Shown here piece by piece: positions 1-12,167 of a stretch of DNA of 64,000 bases. The stretch comes from Zelopaecilomyces penicillatus (lineage: Eukaryota > Ascomycota > Sordariomycetes > Hypocreales > Pseudodiploosporaceae), in the NCBI GenBank assembly GCA_005765155.1, contig VCCP01000001.1:5208001-5272000 (forward strand). Reading direction: 5' to 3'. A program made the position numbers and the translations under genes. Under the pieces are notes generated by a model. It had not been told where the DNA came from. It saw only the letters and a list, made by a program, of their open reading frames with translations, and made no database searches. The stretch's first letter is position 1. Each line of letters starts with the position of its first letter.

Positions 1-244
1 GGCCACCACGCGACAGACTCGGCCGTCATCAGAGATTGGCGCAGAGCATGACGATTCCGCAGAAACCTTGATCTGGCAGCCAGGGCTCGTCGCGCAAACC
101 ACCAAACATTGTCTTTTACAGCGACATCTCTCGACCCCATAATCATCTCTTGATCTTTATATACTTTAGTCACATCTGAACAATCGACATTCTTTCATCG
201 TCTTTTCATACTTGCGCACGCGGCCGAGCCGCCGATTGATCGCC
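1..244. promoter_or_regulatory. Upstream region of the Pta1 gene
   Basis: This holds the 5' flank and probable leader of the Pta1/symplekin gene, whose ATG is at 245. A CATCTT/TTTCATC pyrimidine-rich stretch lies at about 140-215. On the minus strand an ATG at 109 opens a 26-codon frame running toward the left edge, which could be the first exon of a divergent gene, but too little is inside the window to decide. Confidence 0.4.
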
Positions 245-2694
245 ATGTCGTCAACACTATCAGTGCCGGAGCAAATCCGTCAGCTCAACGACGCACGCAA
301 ACTTGTCCTGGGAGATGTCAAGTACTATCCGAGTGTTGTCCGCGGAATTCTTCCAATCATTGGTCCTACAGCTCCTATCGAGCTGCGGCGATGGGGCACT
401 GAGTTTCTAGCTGAGGCGTTTGCTACCCCAGCCCTGCCAAATTCAGAAAAGGAGACAATGCAACCTTATGTATTGACCACGCTGGAGTCTCTCGCTGAAA
501 GTGAAAAGGAAGATGCGCAGGTGCTGCGCAATGTGATACAAACTGCAGCAAGCATATACCCGCTTGCGATGAGGTGGATGTACGTTGCTGTTCCTTTTTA
601 TTTGACCAGTGCGCCTGCCCTGGAAACAAAGCTGACATGGCCCGTTTAGCATTAACAACGGATACGACACAGTTACGTGGGAGAGGATGGTTGGTATAAA
701 GCAAAGAATACTGCGAATTTGGGATAATGCGGCCCCTACTGTGGGAATATGCTGTATCAAATTTGCCCAGCGGGTCGTCCTGGCCCAGACAGTCTCATCA
801 GGGGCTGAACACAGGGTAAGGATAGATCTGATCTTGTCTATGTGTGAACGGATCTTAATCAATTGTCATCTAGTATGGCGGCGGCCTGGACGTATCTCTG
901 GATAAAGTGCCCCCAAACCACCAAACCCTCGATCCTAGGAATCTCGAGGCCGAAGCGAGTGGACTGCTTGATCGCATGTTGGGTGTTTTGCACGAGAGCA
1001 GGTAAGGACTGGGAGAGGAACCAGAAAAACAAAAGGCTGTTTTCGAAATTGTGACTTTTGCTCATTACTGCTTCTAGGGATGCTCTGCTTGTAGACTCGA
1101 CACTGAACTGCCTTTCCATTGTTGTGCGGACGCGCCCTGCTACGTCCAGTCGTATTCTAAATGCATTGCTCAGTTTCAATCCACTGCAGGCAGCCAACTC
1201 ACCGATGACGCCAAAAACCAAAGTAATGATCAAGTCTATGGAGAAGACTTCGCGGTTGCTGTTGATCCATCTTAGCAAAAGAGACCCACACAATCCCATT
1301 GTTCCTAGAATACAGCAGCATGTGGAAGGTATGATGCGAATGATGGCTGAGATCTTCGACACGGCGGGCAGGAAAAGGCCGCTGGAGGCCCCCAAACCTG
1401 AGGTGTATGAGGTCAAACGTCCACGCGTTGAGAGCGCCCAAATACAAATTCCTCCCCTTGGACCTGGTCCGCATACATTGGCTGATGTGTTTACGTTGAT
1501 TGGAAATGACGGCCTTCGGACTTTTGATATCTCCCAGGTGCCGGCTGCCCTTGTTGCCAAGATCACTGTGAATACTCTCTCCAGGCTAGATCCACAGGTA
1601 TTGGCTAAAGCAGTAGACGGGGTTCGCAGTCGACTGGAAACAGTGGCTAATACACCGGCACCTGAGCTCAATCCAAACACAGCGCTTCTCGGCGTCGAGG
1701 AGGATGACGATGACTACGAGCCCGATTTCTACCAAGCAGAAGATACAGAACAGATCCTCAATAAGCTCGATAGCGGGCCGGCAGTGTCCCAGCTGGTAGC
1801 TTTGGATGATAGTCTTGATCTGAAGTCATTCAGCCTCCCCCAACCCCAGAAGCTTACTCCCGAGGGAGCTCTTGGCGCAGGAAATGGTACTGTGACCCGT
1901 GTACTGGAAATGATGAAGTCTCTGGAGGAACCGGCAGGCAAGAAGCAGAAAGTCGGCTTCAACAGGCTTGCCGCAAGTTCAGAAAGCCGGGATTCTTGGA
2001 TGACAATATTGACACGTCTGGCAACTCGTTCGTCTGCTGGTCTCGAGGAGATAACTGTCAAAGGAGAAGACGACGAGACATCCAGATCACAAACTCTCAG
2101 TCACAGTATTAGGGAGATGCTCTACAACTATATCATGGAAGACTTCCGAAAACACATTGACGTGGCGGTATCATGGCTCTGTGAGGAGTGGTACAATGAC
2201 AGGATGCAGCGGAAAACGGAGGGAGACCATCCGATGTATTACGAGAAATGCACGCTGCGACTTATCGACGGTTTTCTACCATACCTTCACCCGCAAGACA
2301 AGGTGCTGACACGATTTTTGAGTGAGATTCCTGAGCTGAACCGAGCGGTGCTCTCTCGTGTAAAGCACATGTGCCGAGATCCAACTGTCATTCCGTTGGC
2401 TTTGACAAGTCTGCTGTATTTGGTGATGATGCGACCGCCAATCAAGGAGGCGGCGCTGGATACTGTGCAAGATATATGGACAGAATGTTTGTTCTCCCCC
2501 CTCTCTTCTCCTATCTGATGGTGTTGTGTTTAGTAATGCTGACTTGTTTTGCAATAGTTGACGATGCACGACCCATGGCTTCCAAATACCTTGCCAAGTT
2601 TCGACCAGCGTTCCTAGAGGCTGCATCGAACATGAGCACGGGTGAGGGTGCAACAACTGCGGCTGTGCCAGCGGCTGCTGCGGTTGCAACATGA
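245..2694 (+). CDS. PTA1: Pta1/symplekin-family mRNA cleavage and polyadenylation factor
   Basis: Scaffold of the cleavage and polyadenylation factor that processes mRNA 3' ends in the nucleus. Five exons join in frame to 724 residues: 245-579, 650-815, 874-1001, 1078-2486 and 2558-2694. The introns are GT..AG, 58-76 nt; the first has a CTGAC branch site at about 631. The N-terminus (about residues 20-200) reads as the symplekin/Pta1 helical-repeat domain, with the typical start SVPEQIRQLNDARKLVLGD. An acidic linker (EEDDDDYEPDFY) falls in the middle, and the C-terminus ends with DDARPMASKYLAKFRP and an Ala-rich tail. The length is close to that of yeast Pta1. ATG 245 is used because no in-frame ATG lies upstream after the last stop. 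The gene looks intact. The exact 3' splice site of the last intron is supported by the conserved tail motif. Confidence 0.9.
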
Positions 2695-5115
2695 GGTTCC
2701 TGGATAGCGAGAAAGACACATTAAACCTATGATTTGCAGATGGGGCCTCGCGTCTCACTTTTATACGGAATGAATCGCGCCTACGATGTATGTTGATAAC
2801 TGCATCGACGAAATTGCTGGAAATATGGTTATCAGAAGAAAAAAAAGGGGCGGTCCGTAATTATTTTTCTTGTTAGTTCCCGTCGCTCGTATCAGACGGA
2901 AGAAGCTTTCGGACACTGTTTTGCGTGTAGAATTTGTACCAGGAGGAAGAGGCATTTGGGCAGGCGTTTGTTAGGCTCGCATGGGAAACCGAGAAGAGAA
3001 AACTCGTAGATACCTGGGAGGGCTTGGGAAAATAGTAACGATTGACAAGCAGGAGAAGACGACGAAATAAAGGGCAGACGAAGTGGTCGGCCTGTAGTTT
3101 TGATGCGGCATTGTAAATAGGGGCCTTGATCAGTGAATATGCTGTTGTGGGCAAATATACGGGCAAAAACTTGAGGTTGTAAGAAGGCGGGTATAGCGCA
3201 TGTTTGGTATTTCGTATATGGAGTACATGACTTGATGGATAAAACATTGCGACAAGTGTGCTGTGGAATGCTACACGTTGCTGGGTTGGTGTCTACTGTT
3301 TGTCGGTCCGGATGGTACGGATGCCACGAGTCTGAGAGCGACGGATATGAGATTTGGGGGCTAATCAATACTACCTACTTGTAGACTACCTACCTATCTT
3401 ACCTTAGATATCAGACTCAATACTTCAGACGGAGAGTTAAGACACAGGCAGGCACATGGCGCCGCAGTCCAGGAGGGCCTCATCTCGGGAGGCTTTCGGG
3501 ACGTGCTGAGTGAGGGTGTGGCCAAGTATTTCACTACCTTATTCAATTGCGGCGCTAGCTCAGCTATCTATTGTTTCATCATTTCTCAAACGACCTGGTT
3601 TTGCGACCGCAGTGCGGATAAACCACGCCGCAAAGCGTTGCAGACCGACCTGTGAAACGGGGGAAAGCCGTGTTGTCTGTTGTGATGAGAACCCAACGAA
3701 ATGAAAGCATGATTCAAATTCCTGTTTCTGGTCCCACATAGTTGAAGGCATAAAATATGTTTGGCATAGTGCATGATCAATTTGTTTTGCCGTATGTACA
3801 TCATGTGTAAAAGAGAGAAATCGAATGGCTAGACGTCCAGGCCGTTGCCGGGCCAAAAATAGTATTGATTTATGCACTAGGCTGGGAAAGTCTCGTGTTG
3901 GTGTTCAGATTCTCAGATGTTTAGATGTCGACGTTTCCTCTCTCTCAGACATGTGGGTGCGCCCAAAGGGACGGCGAGGCTTCTGTATGGACGGAATCTT
4001 CACCTTGTCTCGGTGACTTGAGGTTGGTCTTAAGGGGGGCTTGGGGGGTCAAGCATAAAACTACCGCAAAAAAGCAATTGGGATGTACTATCTCAATTTC
4101 GTTTTTTTGTTTGGTTGTTGAGTCTCCCTGGAAAAGCATGGCCCTTCCTCCCTTGGCGTGTAAGATGTCAATGAGAGAAGAGGCTGGCCCTTTGAACCAG
4201 CCAGGAGGGGGGGCCCTGGTGGACATAAAAGCGTCTCCTCCGGTTTACTTTTTTGTTTTGATTTAACTAAATTTGAGGGAACAAAGAAAACACATACAAA
4301 ACCCGATGCTGGATGTTGCAAGAGAAAATCAGCAACGTCTTATCATAATCTACTCATCCGTCTACACTTCCTATTCCAAAGGCATCAGACGGGCAACGAA
4401 AAACTCCTTTCCACCAGCAGTTAGCACGGCTTCAGCTGTCACTACAGCGCTACAGGGCCGCCTGACACCCTGACCTTGCCCTCAGCCTTCCGCTAGGGTC
4501 TCTTCCGGGGCTCCGCTCAGTGCTGAACGCACCCAAAGGCCCCCCCCCCTCCCCAACAACGCCAATCAACACGGGTCGGTGAAGGCGACGCCAAGGCGGT
4601 TTAAGCAGTACCCTCTCGCAGGAGGCGGCGTTATTTACAGGCAAACACACCCAGCAGCCGCAATCGGTATTAAGACCGGCAATTCCTTCACGATGCCACG
4701 TCGTCGCCGTTTTCTCGAACAACAATTTTTTACCATCCATCGGGACGAACCCACAGAAAAAGGTGCGCAGACTGATGAATCTAACCGAATCCTCTCCCCA
4801 ACGTCCTCCCACAAACCCTGGTCCGTATCCATGGCATGGTGTCGATCTCCGTGCGCGTCAATTGCCTGCCCCGTTACCCACCACCTGGACGTAGCACACT
4901 AATTACATGCCTGCCTTGTATGTGTTCGTGCTACGACTGGTACAACGTAAACAAAACACCGCCAGCCGCTACTCAAACTCACCCCCCATCAAGAGCGAAT
5001 TGCTGACGCAGAACATCCGGCAATAGAGACAAGACCTAAAAGCTCCAATCTCCTGCTAGATGCTTTACCCCAGCCGAGGGCTCTGAGACCCGCCACTGCC
5101 GGCACAATCAACAGC
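2695..5115. other. Intergenic, no gene seen
   Basis: This 2.4-kb stretch holds the 3' end of the Pta1 gene and the promoter and leader of the She3-like gene. Reading frames up to 158 codons exist on the minus strand at 2892-3368, but they lack splice signals and a protein-like composition. A CTACCTACC tract occurs near 3372-3405 and short C and G runs near 4541 and 4207. I see no RNA gene or mobile element. Confidence 0.5.
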
Positions 5116-6207
5116 ATGCAGAGCCGTGGAGCCACTGTTTCGAAGCACGTTCTGGGAAGGACTGCTACCATTCGCAGCGTCCCAAATCTGGAGGGCTCCG
5201 AGTCAAGTCCGGACAGCAAGTACAGCAGCGCCTTCTCCAGTAGCATCAACAGCAAGTCGAGTGGACTGTCCGTCGTCGGAGGCAGTCAATTTGAGAGGAC
5301 GCCGCCAGGCGCAAGGTTCAAAAGCGACACAATGAACGACTCACCCGTCAGGTGGAGCGGAAATGGCCTGAAGGCTCCAGAATTGCCCGTCGCTAATCAG
5401 GATGCATCAGTGCTGTCAGAAGGCAGCGAGAAGGACAGCGGGCAATGGGATTCCACCATTGGAAAGGCCGGTCTCGGAAAGACTGGACGTGTCATCAACA
5501 AACTCGTTAGCGACAACGACGCCCTAAAGCGGGATATACAGATCGAGCGGTTACGGGCCGAGGAGGCAAAACAGGCCGCTAAGCTGATCGAAGATAAAAT
5601 GGAGCGCATGGTCAGCGACTATGAGAGCCGGCTGTTAGAGGCCAATGTGACGAAGACACTGCTAGCAAGGAAAGAGAGACAAGTCGAAACACTCACAGCG
5701 GCGGTTGACACGGAAAAGAAAAAGACCACGGCTGCCCTGCAACTCGAGAAGACGTGGAGAGACGAGACGGAGAAGGTGAAGCGCGAAACAAAGACCCAAG
5801 TGGACGAGGCAACAAGCTATGCGCAGTTGATGGAAGGCCGATACAATGCCATTTCCTCCCACTGGCGAGACCAAGGCGACGAAGTCAAAATCGCAGTGTC
5901 CACGATGAAGGATGAGATCTCCAAGATAGTCCAGGAACGAAAATCTGACGATGAAAAAATCCACACACTACGGGACCTATGCGAGCAGCAAGATAGCAAC
6001 ATCAAAGAATTAAAGCGGGAAAAAGACGAAATCCTATTAATGTTTGAAAAGTATAAGAAGGCTCAGAATGATGATTTGAGCGACATCCGGACACATGCCA
6101 AGAAGACAGAAGAGGAGCAAGAGAGAATTCTTGAAGAGTCAAGAGAGGCCCTGGCGAAATTAAAATGGGCTTTGAACGTGAAGAAGAATGTCAAAGGCGC
6201 CAAGTAA
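5116..6207 (+). CDS. she3: She3-like coiled-coil protein (SWI5-dependent HO expression protein 3 family)
   Basis: A single exon encoding 363 residues. Residues 1-125 are Ser-rich and disordered. From GRVINKLVSDNDALKRDIQ (about residue 124) almost to the end, the protein is one long charged coiled coil with the segment TKTLLARKERQVETLTAAV and a conserved central block YAQLMEGRYNAISSHWRDQG. These blocks match what I know of filamentous-fungal proteins named She3. In budding yeast She3 is the adaptor linking myosin Myo4 to She2-bound mRNA. Filamentous fungi are not known to localise ASH1 this way, so a role in mRNA or cargo transport is inferred from the family name only. The basic C-terminus (VKKNVKGAK) could bind RNA or membrane. 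The ATG at 5116 is the first in frame. Confidence 0.7.
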   Translation: MQSRGATVSKHVLGRTATIRSVPNLEGSESSPDSKYSSAFSSSINSKSSGLSVVGGSQFERTPPGARFKSDTMNDSPVRWSGNGLKAPELPVANQDASVLSEGSEKDSGQWDSTIGKAGLGKTGRVINKLVSDNDALKRDIQIERLRAEEAKQAAKLIEDKMERMVSDYESRLLEANVTKTLLARKERQVETLTAAVDTEKKKTTAALQLEKTWRDETEKVKRETKTQVDEATSYAQLMEGRYNAISSHWRDQGDEVKIAVSTMKDEISKIVQERKSDDEKIHTLRDLCEQQDSNIKELKREKDEILLMFEKYKKAQNDDLSDIRTHAKKTEEEQERILEESREALAKLKWALNVKKNVKGAK

Positions 6208-8172
6208 TTTCTCTCAAGGCGTTTACTTCTACGACATCATCACTATGCAGGTCGCATTTCATTCAATGGCCTCACGTCTCAGCAACGGCCTTGCATTCTC
6301 ACCTCTTTATACTATACCTTGCCTACTACTCCCGGCTTTCTCGGGTGGTGGCCTACATGCCCCCATTCCAAGTTGTACATTTCTGGCATCCAGGACGTTG
6401 CCTATCCACCACTCTACTTTTCACCCTTTCTCTCCCCGTGTCTACCCTTCATGATGAATTATACGTTGATTCCCACATTTTTTTTGTTTCAACGACTAGA
6501 TAGATCAGAGTATCTAGCCGACCTTGGGCAGGACATACCACGATTAAAACATTCCCTTGGACTTTTCTTTTTCTTTTTTGGGGAACATGGGCCGCGCGCC
6601 ATTTAGGTGGGGCGCACATTGGCGTTGGATAATGCATTTTGAAAACGGAAGCTTTGGAATTTCTGGACCCATCTTTGTTTTGTTTGTTTTGTCTTTTTCT
6701 TTTCTTTTACAGCATGCTCTGATATTTGGGGTGGCAGCTACCGCAGAAGATGCGGGTGGTTGGAGAGGGTGGTTTGTTTGCGCAAGATACATGTTCAAAC
6801 TCGGGGAGCGGAAGAAGAAGTAAAAGAAGATGAAGATGGAAAGTTTTAAAAATAACACAGAAGGAAGGGTACAGTTACAACCACGTCGTTACTCGCATTG
6901 TATCAAAACAAAAACGAGGATAGAACGCGATATAGGTTTACGGTTTCTCTTGATTTTCTTCTTTTACTCTCTCCTTCTTTCCAGTCTGTTGTCAAGGATG
7001 GAGGAATACCCAGAGCAGGTTATGAATATTTATGTTTGCGCTGTTATTGTTTGTGTCTAGAGTTTGTGGGAATAGCAATACGGGCGGAAGCCTGCTTGTC
7101 AAGTTGGAAATATGAAATCTGAAAAACGTGCATTTCATTTCATATTTGTTCTCTCACAATATCAAATACGAGCATTGGCGGCTAGGTATCTCCCATACAA
7201 TGTAGGTACTGATATTGCAGCATTGATGCCACAGCACTGATCTCATTAGTCGACATGAATCACTATCACCACCCATAACGACAACGAAAACGACAACGAC
7301 AACAACACCCACCCGCTGCTGTTCATTGCCTCTAGGCATCAGCCATTCCTGCATTAGAGAAGCGCAGATTGCATGGCGTGAATGTTTGCTTTCAGCTACC
7401 TTGCATCGCCTTGCCGTGCCTCACCGTGCTTCAGTGTAGGCTGTGCTTTTTACTCAACTTGGACCATCAGGGCACCTGCCCATCACCTGGCAACTCATGA
7501 AGTCCTCTGCGGCTTCCCGTTCTGCAAAAGGCTGTGGAAGTATGCTGACCACGCTCCAGAAGCTCTCTTCTACCTTTTCTTCTGCCCACTGCCACCTGTC
7601 AATTCTTTCTTCTCCTCCCCCTCTTCTCTTCTCTTCTCTTCCAGCCACCCACCCACCCAAGCAGCAAGCAGGCTTACCTAGATCTCTCACAGGAGGCATA
7701 CCATTCTTTCGCACCCGTTTATTTCGGAACAACGTGGAACGTGTTTCCATCTCCACCTTGATTGCATTTAAGCTTGGATAGTTTGGATCTGTCTCAATTT
7801 TATTATTGCAATTTGCAAACACCATCGCTATCAGATGAGAGTCTTGCGACGGTAGCATGGCATTTTACTACTAGGGCTAAACAATACTACCTGACTACCA
7901 ATCCACAAGCCTAGGTGCCGCGTGAGTGAAATACCCTTTCTTAACCGTTTAAATAGAGTGGCATCGTTTTGATGGCTAGGTAGTCATTGTGCTAGATTGC
8001 CGCGGTCAAGACATCCATGTAGGGCAACAAACTAATAACTTCTGCAGAGCCAAGCGTGATGCTGCCCTTGAATTGAAATAAAAAACAAGGTTCATATCAT
8101 CAAAAAGGCACTCCCTCATACCCTTGCTGGTTTTGAGTCTCTTATTCATCAACACTCTGTTGCTGTTTCTCA
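6208..8172. other. Intergenic, no gene seen
   Basis: Contains the She3-like 3' flank (T-rich runs near 6478 and 6567) and the promoter of the next gene. Low-complexity tracts include ACGACAACGACAACAAC near 7280-7310 and TCTTCTC repeats at 7600-7640. Open frames up to 134 codons here are compositional. No RNA gene or transposon was seen. Confidence 0.5.
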
Positions 8173-11100
8173 ATGGATTCTTCAGGGTTCGAGGAGTTTT
8201 ACATCAGCTGCAACCCACCATTACTACCTAGTGGTGTGAAATACATCATTGAAAGGGCCACTTCAGAGCTCTCGCCGGTAATCCAAGTCTTCTCCCAAGG
8301 GGAAATAAACAGAAGCATTGTTTCTCTGGGCTAATCACGTATGGTAGGATGACCTTGTGGAGCTTTTGTACGAGCCCGAGATACCATGGTTCAAATGTAT
8401 CGCCTGCTCTGAATCGCAAGAAATGGTAACGGAAGTAATCCAAAATCTTCTCGAGGAGCTTCTTGAGTCAGAGGTTGACGTTATTGAGCCTAATGATCTG
8501 GGCCACGACGAAAATCTAGATGAACTTGTTGACGTCAGCATCATTGCGACAGATCCTCATGTCATACCATGGTCGACATACAGCACAGGACGTGTCGATT
8601 TCTTCGAAAACTGCAAAGAAGTTCGCTTCCCAAAATCTGAAGACAATCTCCCATTCAATGAAGTTTGGCGAGGTATCGAGACATGGAACGGTGGGGATAT
8701 TGAAACGCTCTTGAGGAACTTTCGCTATGTTTCGGGATATGACGACATCTTTGAGATGACTGATATTCGAGTAATAATTGCCGAATTTCAGCAATTGACA
8801 AGCTGCAAGATTTCTTACAACATGAGACAAAACCTGGTGTATATTGGCTCCAAACAGTCTATAAACCATGTGAAAAAAGCAGCGCAAAAGCTTCAGACTA
8901 TGCTTTCTTGGCTCGTAAGTCATACACAATGATCTCAATCTTGAGCAATGAATCCTGACAGGCCGTAGATTAAGGCTCCACAAAATAGAGGACACCTCAT
9001 CCTCGCCGAAACTACCACTCCCTTTCGAGTTGTCTATAGATGGCTCTCACACATTGGATTGGACCGACTCACATATGTGAAGAGAGATGAAAATTATCTC
9101 AAAGACGAGGATGACTTGTTGATGCAAGCGGCGACACTGAGAATAGAAGCACAAAACCAGCACGGCCAGTGGATTCTCGATAACACCTCGTATACATCAG
9201 AAAACTTCAAGCCGAGTGATGTATCAAACACCTTCAGCGTGTTTGATGGGTACACTTTCCCCTCAAAGGAACCTGAAATGGCTTCAACGCGTTCGAGTAT
9301 CAGAAAACAGGCCAATTCTAGGGGAAGCTCTTCCATTGGTCAACCTGCCACACGGGTATCTAGCCCATGTCCTTCATTTGCAGGAGATTCCCGGGTCTTT
9401 TCACCCACGCACCCTGAAAATTTTGAACTGATTAGTTCGTGGAAGGATGGCCTGGCTGAAGATACGGCGCCTCTTTCGAATACATCGAGTCCCATTACGA
9501 AGACTACCGTGTTCAGTAGTAAGTATGGCACAGAATTGGAACAGGCTCCCAAAGAACTTGATCACACACCTCTAGAGGCCAACGAAATTTCTGGAGACCG
9601 ACTTGAGGATAGTGTGCCGAGCTTATTGGATTTGGACATTACGCCAACCAAAAACTCAGAAAGCCTCAAGGATCTGATTGATTTTAACAATGAAGGAATA
9701 ACTGCCATGAGCCAAGAGTCCCAGGCTACTACTCTTCCAGACCAGGTTGAGCTTGAAATGGCAGACAGTTACAATTATGGACGGTGTCTTGAACCGACCA
9801 CTCTGAGCTTACTGGATTCATTTGAATCCGATACGGTAGCAGTACCCTCCATAGCTCCGATGAATGCGGCAGCCCAAGTCGAAACAGTTCTAAAAACGGA
9901 CCAGCAGTGCCTGGATGATGATCTGATAAGCTTCGGTATCCGTGAAGAACCTCCGTTGAAACTGCATCGCACGATGAATCAGCAAGGGAACCGTGACAGA
10001 TTGGTCAACACAAATGCAAGCAAAACGGCCGGGAATAAGGGGAACCCAGTACTGAAGAACACACCGCAGGACCAAAATAGTGCGGTAAGTACAAGACTGG
10101 ACCCTTCTACTTCATTCCTCCAATCTTCTGTCTGATATATAATATGACAGGCTCAAGTTTCTCAACACATATGGCCGAAGCCTGGTGAACAATTGACATC
10201 TTCTGCTGTCACACCAAAAAAGCCATATTCGTATAGCGACGCTGCCAGGTCAGGGAATGAAGGCAGTGTAAAGACGACAGCAATTCAAGTCAGATTGCCC
10301 CCCATATCTCAGCAAAAAGGCCTCATTCAACATCCGCAGGCAGGGACTAAATATCCAATAATCACTCCAAAAAATATCACGCCCAGTCCCAAAGTAGGCA
10401 TTATCCAGCCTGAGCCAACCGAGAAGCAAGGAACACATCATAACCCACCACTGGCGGTAAAGAGTGATATTCTTAGGCTATGTGAAACCACGGTCAAGGA
10501 AATGGCTAGTATTCTGCGACTAACTCCGGGCTACGTCAGACTTGAGTTGAAGTTTGGTCGGATCTACTTCCGAAACTTTTCGCACAGTCTTGTCAATATT
10601 GGAAAGGGTCCTTCGTTTGAAACAAAAGAGATGCTGGACCAGATTAACAACACCGAATATCTTCCCGCTGAGTGTATGGGGTTTTCTCCCATTTTGTCAA
10701 CACAAGGTGGAGATGCGGATCGTCTAGCCGCATTACCTCCTGGAGATGGCAATTGGGCCATTTCCGGGACACAGACTTGGTATGACTTTATGTGTACCTT
10801 GGGCCCCAACCGAAGCGAGCGATTTGTTGTAGAGATGGAGGCCGAGACATTTGACTACCGTTGCAGAGAAGCTCAAAAGGAGGCTTTTGGGTTATTTTTA
10901 CATTGCCCACAGCGGGCCTGGGATATGAAGGTTTGCGGGACTCATTGCAAAGCCCTAAACGATTCTACACAGCATCAAGAATTTGCAAAGGCGCTAGTTG
11001 CGTCCTTGCGCATATCGTGAGTTTTGCAAGTGGAATAGATGGGCCAGAAGACATAAACTAACAATAAAGCACGCAGCACTGGCAAAGCGGACAGTTTGAC

Positions 11101-11599
11101 TGTCGAAGTTACAATGCAAAACATGCCCGGGTTTTCAGTTAAAGGAGTCAAAACTCGGCAAGTTGGGCACTACCGTCAGAAGAGAAGCGGTACAAGCATG
11201 CTCACAATTTCACTTCACCAACAGATGCTGTCTAGTGCACCCATCAAGGGCGTTAAAAACGTCTGGACACACCGTACCAAACAAAACAACAACAACAGCA
11301 ACAACAACAACGGCCCGAGCCGGTGGATTGAAGCATCGATATCATCATTCGCCGGTTCCGAGTTGCTAAAGCAGAATGTCGAGTTGGAATTTGGCAATGA
11401 AGCAGCTTGGACGTGTGAGCAGCTTGAAACACAACGAGTTTTTGAAGACATTTGTCGACCAGCATTTGGAATGATCACCCAAATGGACCACATTGGGTCG
11501 ACAAACAATAATGGCCGGACAGGCTTGAGTGCTCATGGAGCGTATCAGGATGTGCTTGCTGAGAGGGAGGCTCGTACTGGATACCGAGCTTATTGGTGA
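8173..11599 (+). CDS. Large conserved-looking protein of unknown function, KH-like segment
   Basis: Not recognised by name. Five exons join cleanly to 1,058 residues: 8173-8277, 8348-8914, 8969-10084, 10151-11016 and 11077-11599. All four introns are short GT..AG with visible branch sites (CTAAT at about 8332, ACTAAC at about 11058). Residues about 170-225 (IIAEFQQLTSCKISYN ... INHVKKAAQKL) have the alternating helix/strand pattern of a KH-type RNA-binding fold, but no GxxG loop is evident. Residues 250-700 are acidic, Ser/Thr-rich and disordered. A PYSYSDAARSG motif occurs near residue 690, similar to short peptide motifs found in RNA-metabolism proteins. The C-terminal third (about 735-1058) is more ordered, with an Asn-rich insertion at about residues 954-963. 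An RNP-associated role is inference; I would not assign a function. Confidence 0.75.
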
Positions 11600-12167
11600 G
11601 GAGAAATGGGAAACATGAGTGGCGACATGATGATGATGGGCTGTCTTGTTGATTTTGTTATGGAGTGGCTATTGCAGGAGTGATGGAAGGAATTTGGGTT
11701 CTTCGACTATTGGGGAGTAACTTGTCAAATCTGGCACAAGTCGGCAAAAAAGGCGTGTGGGATATTTCAACAGGTGAATGAGAAATATCAAGTGATTGGT
11801 GTCTGCATTGAAAAAGAGGATGATTATGTGATGCGTTATGCATGCATGCCCGTGAGATGCGAGTTCTGTGACAATACCATGTGCTTATGCTTATTGTTGT
11901 GACTTGTAAAGGCGGGGTAGCACATACCTTGGACAATATAACAAACAAGCAGCTGGCAGAAACTTGGGATACAATCGTTCTACACATAAACTTGGACATA
12001 TATTAGATCACTGATAATACAGGCCAGCTGCTCATGAACCAATATCGGTGCCAAGTCAACCACGAAGGTGAGCCCGGTACTTCTCCAAGCTTGCTACTTT
12101 TATTGTCTTGCCCAGCAGAGCTGCATCTTTCAAGCTCTCCCGGATAACGGGGGCCTCATCTGATAGG
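11600..12167. other. Intergenic between unknown gene and dehydrogenase
   Basis: 568 bases with the 3' flank of the unknown 1,058-residue gene and the short promoter of the dehydrogenase. Nothing else is visible. Confidence 0.5.

Noticed and set aside
859..1680. 273-codon frame on the minus strand
   Set aside because: Antisense shadow of Pta1 exons, without conserved domains; the plus-strand exons are well supported.
2892..3368. 158-codon minus-strand frame downstream of Pta1
   Set aside because: No splice or promoter signals and low-complexity composition; likely 3' flank.
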